Assembly: GCF_034479515.1 (NCBI RefSeq)
Contig: NZ_CP140152.1
Location: 5,642,001 to 5,706,000 of the forward strand
Direction: 5' to 3'
From: Duganella zoogloeoides
GTDB taxonomy: Bacteria; Pseudomonadota; Gammaproteobacteria; Burkholderiales; Burkholderiaceae_D
DNA: 64,000 nt
The notes under the pieces: model-generated
What the model was told of the DNA's origin: nothing
What the model saw: only the letters and a program-made list of their open reading frames with translations
The model's database searches: none
Translations under genes and position numbers: made by a program
Part shown: one piece after another, positions 61,995 to 64,000 of the stretch
Layout of the letters: each line of letters begins with the position of its first letter
Position numbering within the stretch: position 1 is the stretch's first letter

Positions 61995-62741
61995 TTACTT
62001 GGCCTTGCCCTGGTTGGCCACTGCCGCTTGCGCTGCCGCGATGGCGTCGGCGTCGCCGAGGTAGTAGTGGCGGATCGGTTTCAGGTCGGCGTCCAGTTCA
62101 TACACGAGCGGCTGGCCGTTCGGGATGTTGAGGCCGACGATGTCGTTGTCGCTGATGCCGTCGAGCATCTTAATCAGTGCGCGCAAGCTGTTGCCGTGGG
62201 CCGAGATGATGATTTTTTTGCCGGCGCGGATGGCCGGGGCGATGTCCTCGTCCCACACCGGTACCACGCGGGCCACGGTGTCTTTCAGGCATTCGGTCAG
62301 CGGAATCTGTTCTTTCGACAGGCCGGCGTAGCGCGGGTCGTTGTACGAGACGCGGTCGTCGGAGACTTCGAGCGCTGGTGGCGGCGTGTCGTAGCTGCGG
62401 CGCCAGACCAGCACTTGCTCGTCGCCGTACTTGGCGGCGGTTTCGCCCTTGTCCAGGCCTTGCAGGGCGCCGTAGTGACGCTCATTGAGGCGCCAGTCGT
62501 TCTTGATCGGCACATACATCATGTCCATTTCGTCCAGCGCCAGCCACAGCGTGCGCACGGCGCGCTTCAGTACCGAGGTGTACGCCAGGTCGAAGGTAAA
62601 GCCCGACTCCTTGAGCACTTTGCCGGCGGCCTTGGCTTCGTTGATGCCTTTTTCGGTCAGATCGACGTCGGTCCAGCCGGTAAAGCGGTTCGACAAGTTC
62701 CAGGTGGATTCGCCATGGCGCATGAATACGATTTTGTACAT
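61995..62741 (-). CDS. gpmA: 2,3-bisphosphoglycerate-dependent phosphoglycerate mutase
   Basis: This 248-residue glycolytic enzyme interconverts 3- and 2-phosphoglycerate. The catalytic RHGEST (His9), [20 protein letters not shown] and the second His in [13 protein letters not shown] are all present. The ATG of [10 protein letters not shown] is used, and an in-frame TTG five codons earlier is not needed. envC follows directly, and the divergent rhodanese gene starts 87 bases away. Confidence 0.96.
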   Translation of the reverse strand: MYKIVFMRHGESTWNLSNRFTGWTDVDLTEKGINEAKAAGKVLKESGFTFDLAYTSVLKRAVRTLWLALDEMDMMYVPIKNDWRLNERHYGALQGLDKGETAAKYGDEQVLVWRRSYDTPPPALEVSDDRVSYNDPRYAGLSKEQIPLTECLKDTVARVVPVWDEDIAPAIRAGKKIIISAHGNSLRALIKMLDGISDNDIVGLNIPNGQPLVYELDADLKPIRHYYLGDADAIAAAQAAVANQGKAK

Positions 62742-62791
62742 GTGAATAATCTTCAAAGAAAGGTGAGTAAGAACGATCGCTGCTTCTATTT

Positions 62792-62797
62792 TATAAT
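62792..62797 (+). promoter_or_regulatory. -10 hexamer of the rhodanese gene promoter
   Basis: A perfect TATAAT lies 31 bases upstream of the GTG start, in the divergent gap from gpmA. No good -35 is seen at 16-18 bases, so the assignment rests on the -10 alone. Confidence 0.45.
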
Positions 62798-62827
62798 GCG
62801 CGGATTCATTTAAACCATTGGAACCCT

Positions 62828-63286
62828 GTGAAATTCTTCATTGACAATATTTTCCTGATCGCCGTGGTGCTCGTTTCCGGCGGCGCCCTGCTGTTCCCGA
62901 TGCTGACCCAGCGCGGCAAGCGCGCCAACCCGGCCGACGTGACGCTCTTGATTAATCGCAGCAAGGCCACCATTGTAGATGTACGCGAGGCGAAAGACTT
63001 CGCGCTCGGCCACCTGCCGGACGCGAAGAACATCCCGTTTGCCGAATTCGACCAGCGCATCGGCGAACTGGACAAGTTCAAAAGCCGTACCATGGTCGTT
63101 GTGTGCCAGACTGGCGGCATGCGCGCGTCCACCGCCGCCAGCAAGCTCACCAAGGCCGGTTTCACCGCCGTGGTGACCCTCGATGGCGGTATTGCCGCGT
63201 GGAAAAAAGCCAACCTGCCGCTGGCAAAGCCCGCACAGGCCAAGCCATCGCTGGCGAAAACGCCGGCGAAACCGCAAGCCAAATAA
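62828..63286 (+). CDS. Membrane-anchored rhodanese-like protein
   Basis: This 152-residue protein has an N-terminal membrane helix (about 5-24), a rhodanese domain with [15 protein letters not shown], and active-site Cys93 in [11 protein letters not shown] Lys/Pro/Ala tail follows. It begins with GTG. It probably carries persulfide sulfur on its catalytic Cys, but acceptors are unknown. In Burkholderiales this gene typically precedes grxC and secB, as here (gap of 12-15 bases to grxC). Confidence 0.92.
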   Translation: MKFFIDNIFLIAVVLVSGGALLFPMLTQRGKRANPADVTLLINRSKATIVDVREAKDFALGHLPDAKNIPFAEFDQRIGELDKFKSRTMVVVCQTGGMRASTAASKLTKAGFTAVVTLDGGIAAWKKANLPLAKPAQAKPSLAKTPAKPQAK

Positions 63287-63301
63287 CTGGAAGGAAGCAT
63301 G

Positions 63302-63562
63302 ATGACTGCCGAAGTGACGATGTACACCACCGCCGTATGCCCCTATTGCATCCGCGCCGAACGGTTGCTGGAAGCGAAGGGCGTGACCGACCTGAAAAAA
63401 GTCCGCGTGGACCTCGATCCGCAGCAACGCATGCTGATGATGGAAAAAACCGGCCGCCGCACCGTGCCGCAGATTTACATCGGCGACACCCACGTCGGCG
63501 GCTTCGACGACCTGTATGCACTGGACCAGGCCGGCAAACTGACGCCCCTGCTCAACGGCTGA
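63302..63562 (+). CDS. grxC: Glutaredoxin 3
   Basis: This 86-residue glutathione-dependent oxidoreductase has the active site CPYC (Cys13/Cys16), the TVPQIYI cis-proline segment and GGFDDLYAL for glutathione binding. An ATG directly before (63299) is also in frame, with GGAAG as ribosome site. It lies between the rhodanese and secB genes. Confidence 0.96.
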   Translation: MTAEVTMYTTAVCPYCIRAERLLEAKGVTDLKKVRVDLDPQQRMLMMEKTGRRTVPQIYIGDTHVGGFDDLYALDQAGKLTPLLNG

Positions 63563-63614
63563 TTGAACTTTTCAGTCAACTGCGAGACCAAATACAACGC
63601 CGGGCCAGAAAGTC

Positions 63615-63642
63615 TTGGTTGCGATGATGGTTTTGATACAAT
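63615..63642 (+). promoter_or_regulatory. Predicted promoter of secB
   Basis: TTGGTT (63615-63620) and TACAAT (63637-63642) are separated by 16 bases, 98 bases upstream of the secB ATG. A GAACGGC-TAC-GGCCGTTC-like hairpin (about 63697-63714) lies in the untranslated leader. Confidence 0.4.
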
Positions 63643-63740
63643 TGCCTTCGCGTTGATTTGAGCTGTAGCATTGCCCATACCAAGCACAACTTATATTGAA
63701 CGGCTACGGCCGTTCTTGTTCACCATAACGAAAGCGCTCC

Positions 63741-64000
63741 ATGTCTGAAGAAAATCTGCAACCAGTATTCCAAATCCAACGCGTCTACCTGAAAGACATG
63801 TCGCTGGAACAACCGAACTCGCCAGCTATCTTCCTGGAGCAGGAAGCGCCAAGCATCGAAGTCGCCCTGGACGTCGGCGCCGAGCCACTGGCCGAAGGCA
63901 TCTTCGAATCGACCGTGACCATCACCGTGACCGCCAAGGTCAACGACAAGGTCGCTTTCCTGGTCGAAGGCAAGCAAGCCGGTATCTTCGAAGCCCGTAA
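63741..64000 (+). CDS. secB: Protein-export chaperone SecB (5' part, cut by window edge)
   Basis: The first 86 codons begin [20 protein letters not shown] and continue [20 protein letters not shown], the canonical start of SecB, followed by strands [20 protein letters not shown]. SecB holds precursors unfolded and delivers them to SecA. About half of the protein is present, and the frame is open to the edge. Confidence 0.96.
   Translation, partial: MSEENLQPVFQIQRVYLKDMSLEQPNSPAIFLEQEAPSIEVALDVGAEPLAEGIFESTVTITVTAKVNDKVAFLVEGKQAGIFEAR

Overview
The window looks like a chromosomal segment of a high-GC betaproteobacterium, most likely Oxalobacteraceae (Massilia/Duganella/Janthinobacterium-like). 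The reasons are the strong G/C third-position bias, an S-adenosylhomocysteine (SAH) riboswitch ahead of ahcY, a DksA keeping only one of the four zinc-finger cysteines, a JDVT-CTERM protein beside its intramembrane protease, and Burkholderiales-style blocks (metK/acyltransferases/dapF, DUF484-xerC, cobW-dksA-hslVU, gpmA-envC-ctpA-moeB, rhodanese-grxC-secB). No rRNA, tRNA, CRISPR array, prophage or insertion-sequence transposase was seen. The genus is an inference.

Layout. 1-7 kb: a LysR regulator cut by the window edge, divergent from an MFS transporter; a TonB-dependent receptor; and an AAC(3)-like acyltransferase paired with a DUF7033 polysaccharide deacetylase. 7-12.5 kb: aromatic amino acid catabolism (indolepyruvate ferredoxin oxidoreductase, hpd) divergent from an Lrp/AsnC regulator, with palindromic candidate operators between hpd and the regulator. 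12.5-19.8 kb: a compact seven-gene minus-strand cluster, read from the 5' end as mrtJ-type CPBP protease, c-type cytochrome/Ig-repeat protein with JDVT-CTERM tail, TlpA, DUF4266 lipoprotein, DUF3570 outer-membrane barrel, ApbE flavin transferase and DsbD. This is the most interesting part of the window. It combines a protein-sorting pair with what looks like an envelope thiol/flavin electron-transfer system, and the DUF3570 protein carries an ApbE-type D-x-x-S-G-A-T acceptor motif. 20-32 kb: GNAT acetyltransferase, cca, GST, lytic transglycosylase, fau, the methyl cycle (metF, ahcY with SAH riboswitch, metK), two lipid A-type acyltransferases (the first frameshifted at a (GC)6 tract) and dapF. 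32-42 kb: a SEL1-repeat protein, a porin, DUF484-xerC, a CobW-type metallochaperone, dksA, hslVU, two very small genes and an XRE regulator. 42-55.7 kb: a complete general secretion (T2SS) operon gspGHIJKLMNDEFC with a patatin/outer-membrane-barrel gene translationally coupled at its 3' end. 55.9-64 kb: amidohydrolase, moeB-like, ctpA, envC, gpmA, then rhodanese, grxC and the start of secB.

Three unrelated long inverted-repeat elements (1689-1771, 19927-20087, 41940-42021) sit at gene ends. The second one supplies the last codons and stop codon of the GNAT gene. Intrinsic terminators follow porin, dksA and ahcY, and one faces the minus strand downstream of a 37-codon open frame at 41032-41145.

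All family calls come from reading motifs in the translated sequence. No database search or structure prediction was run.
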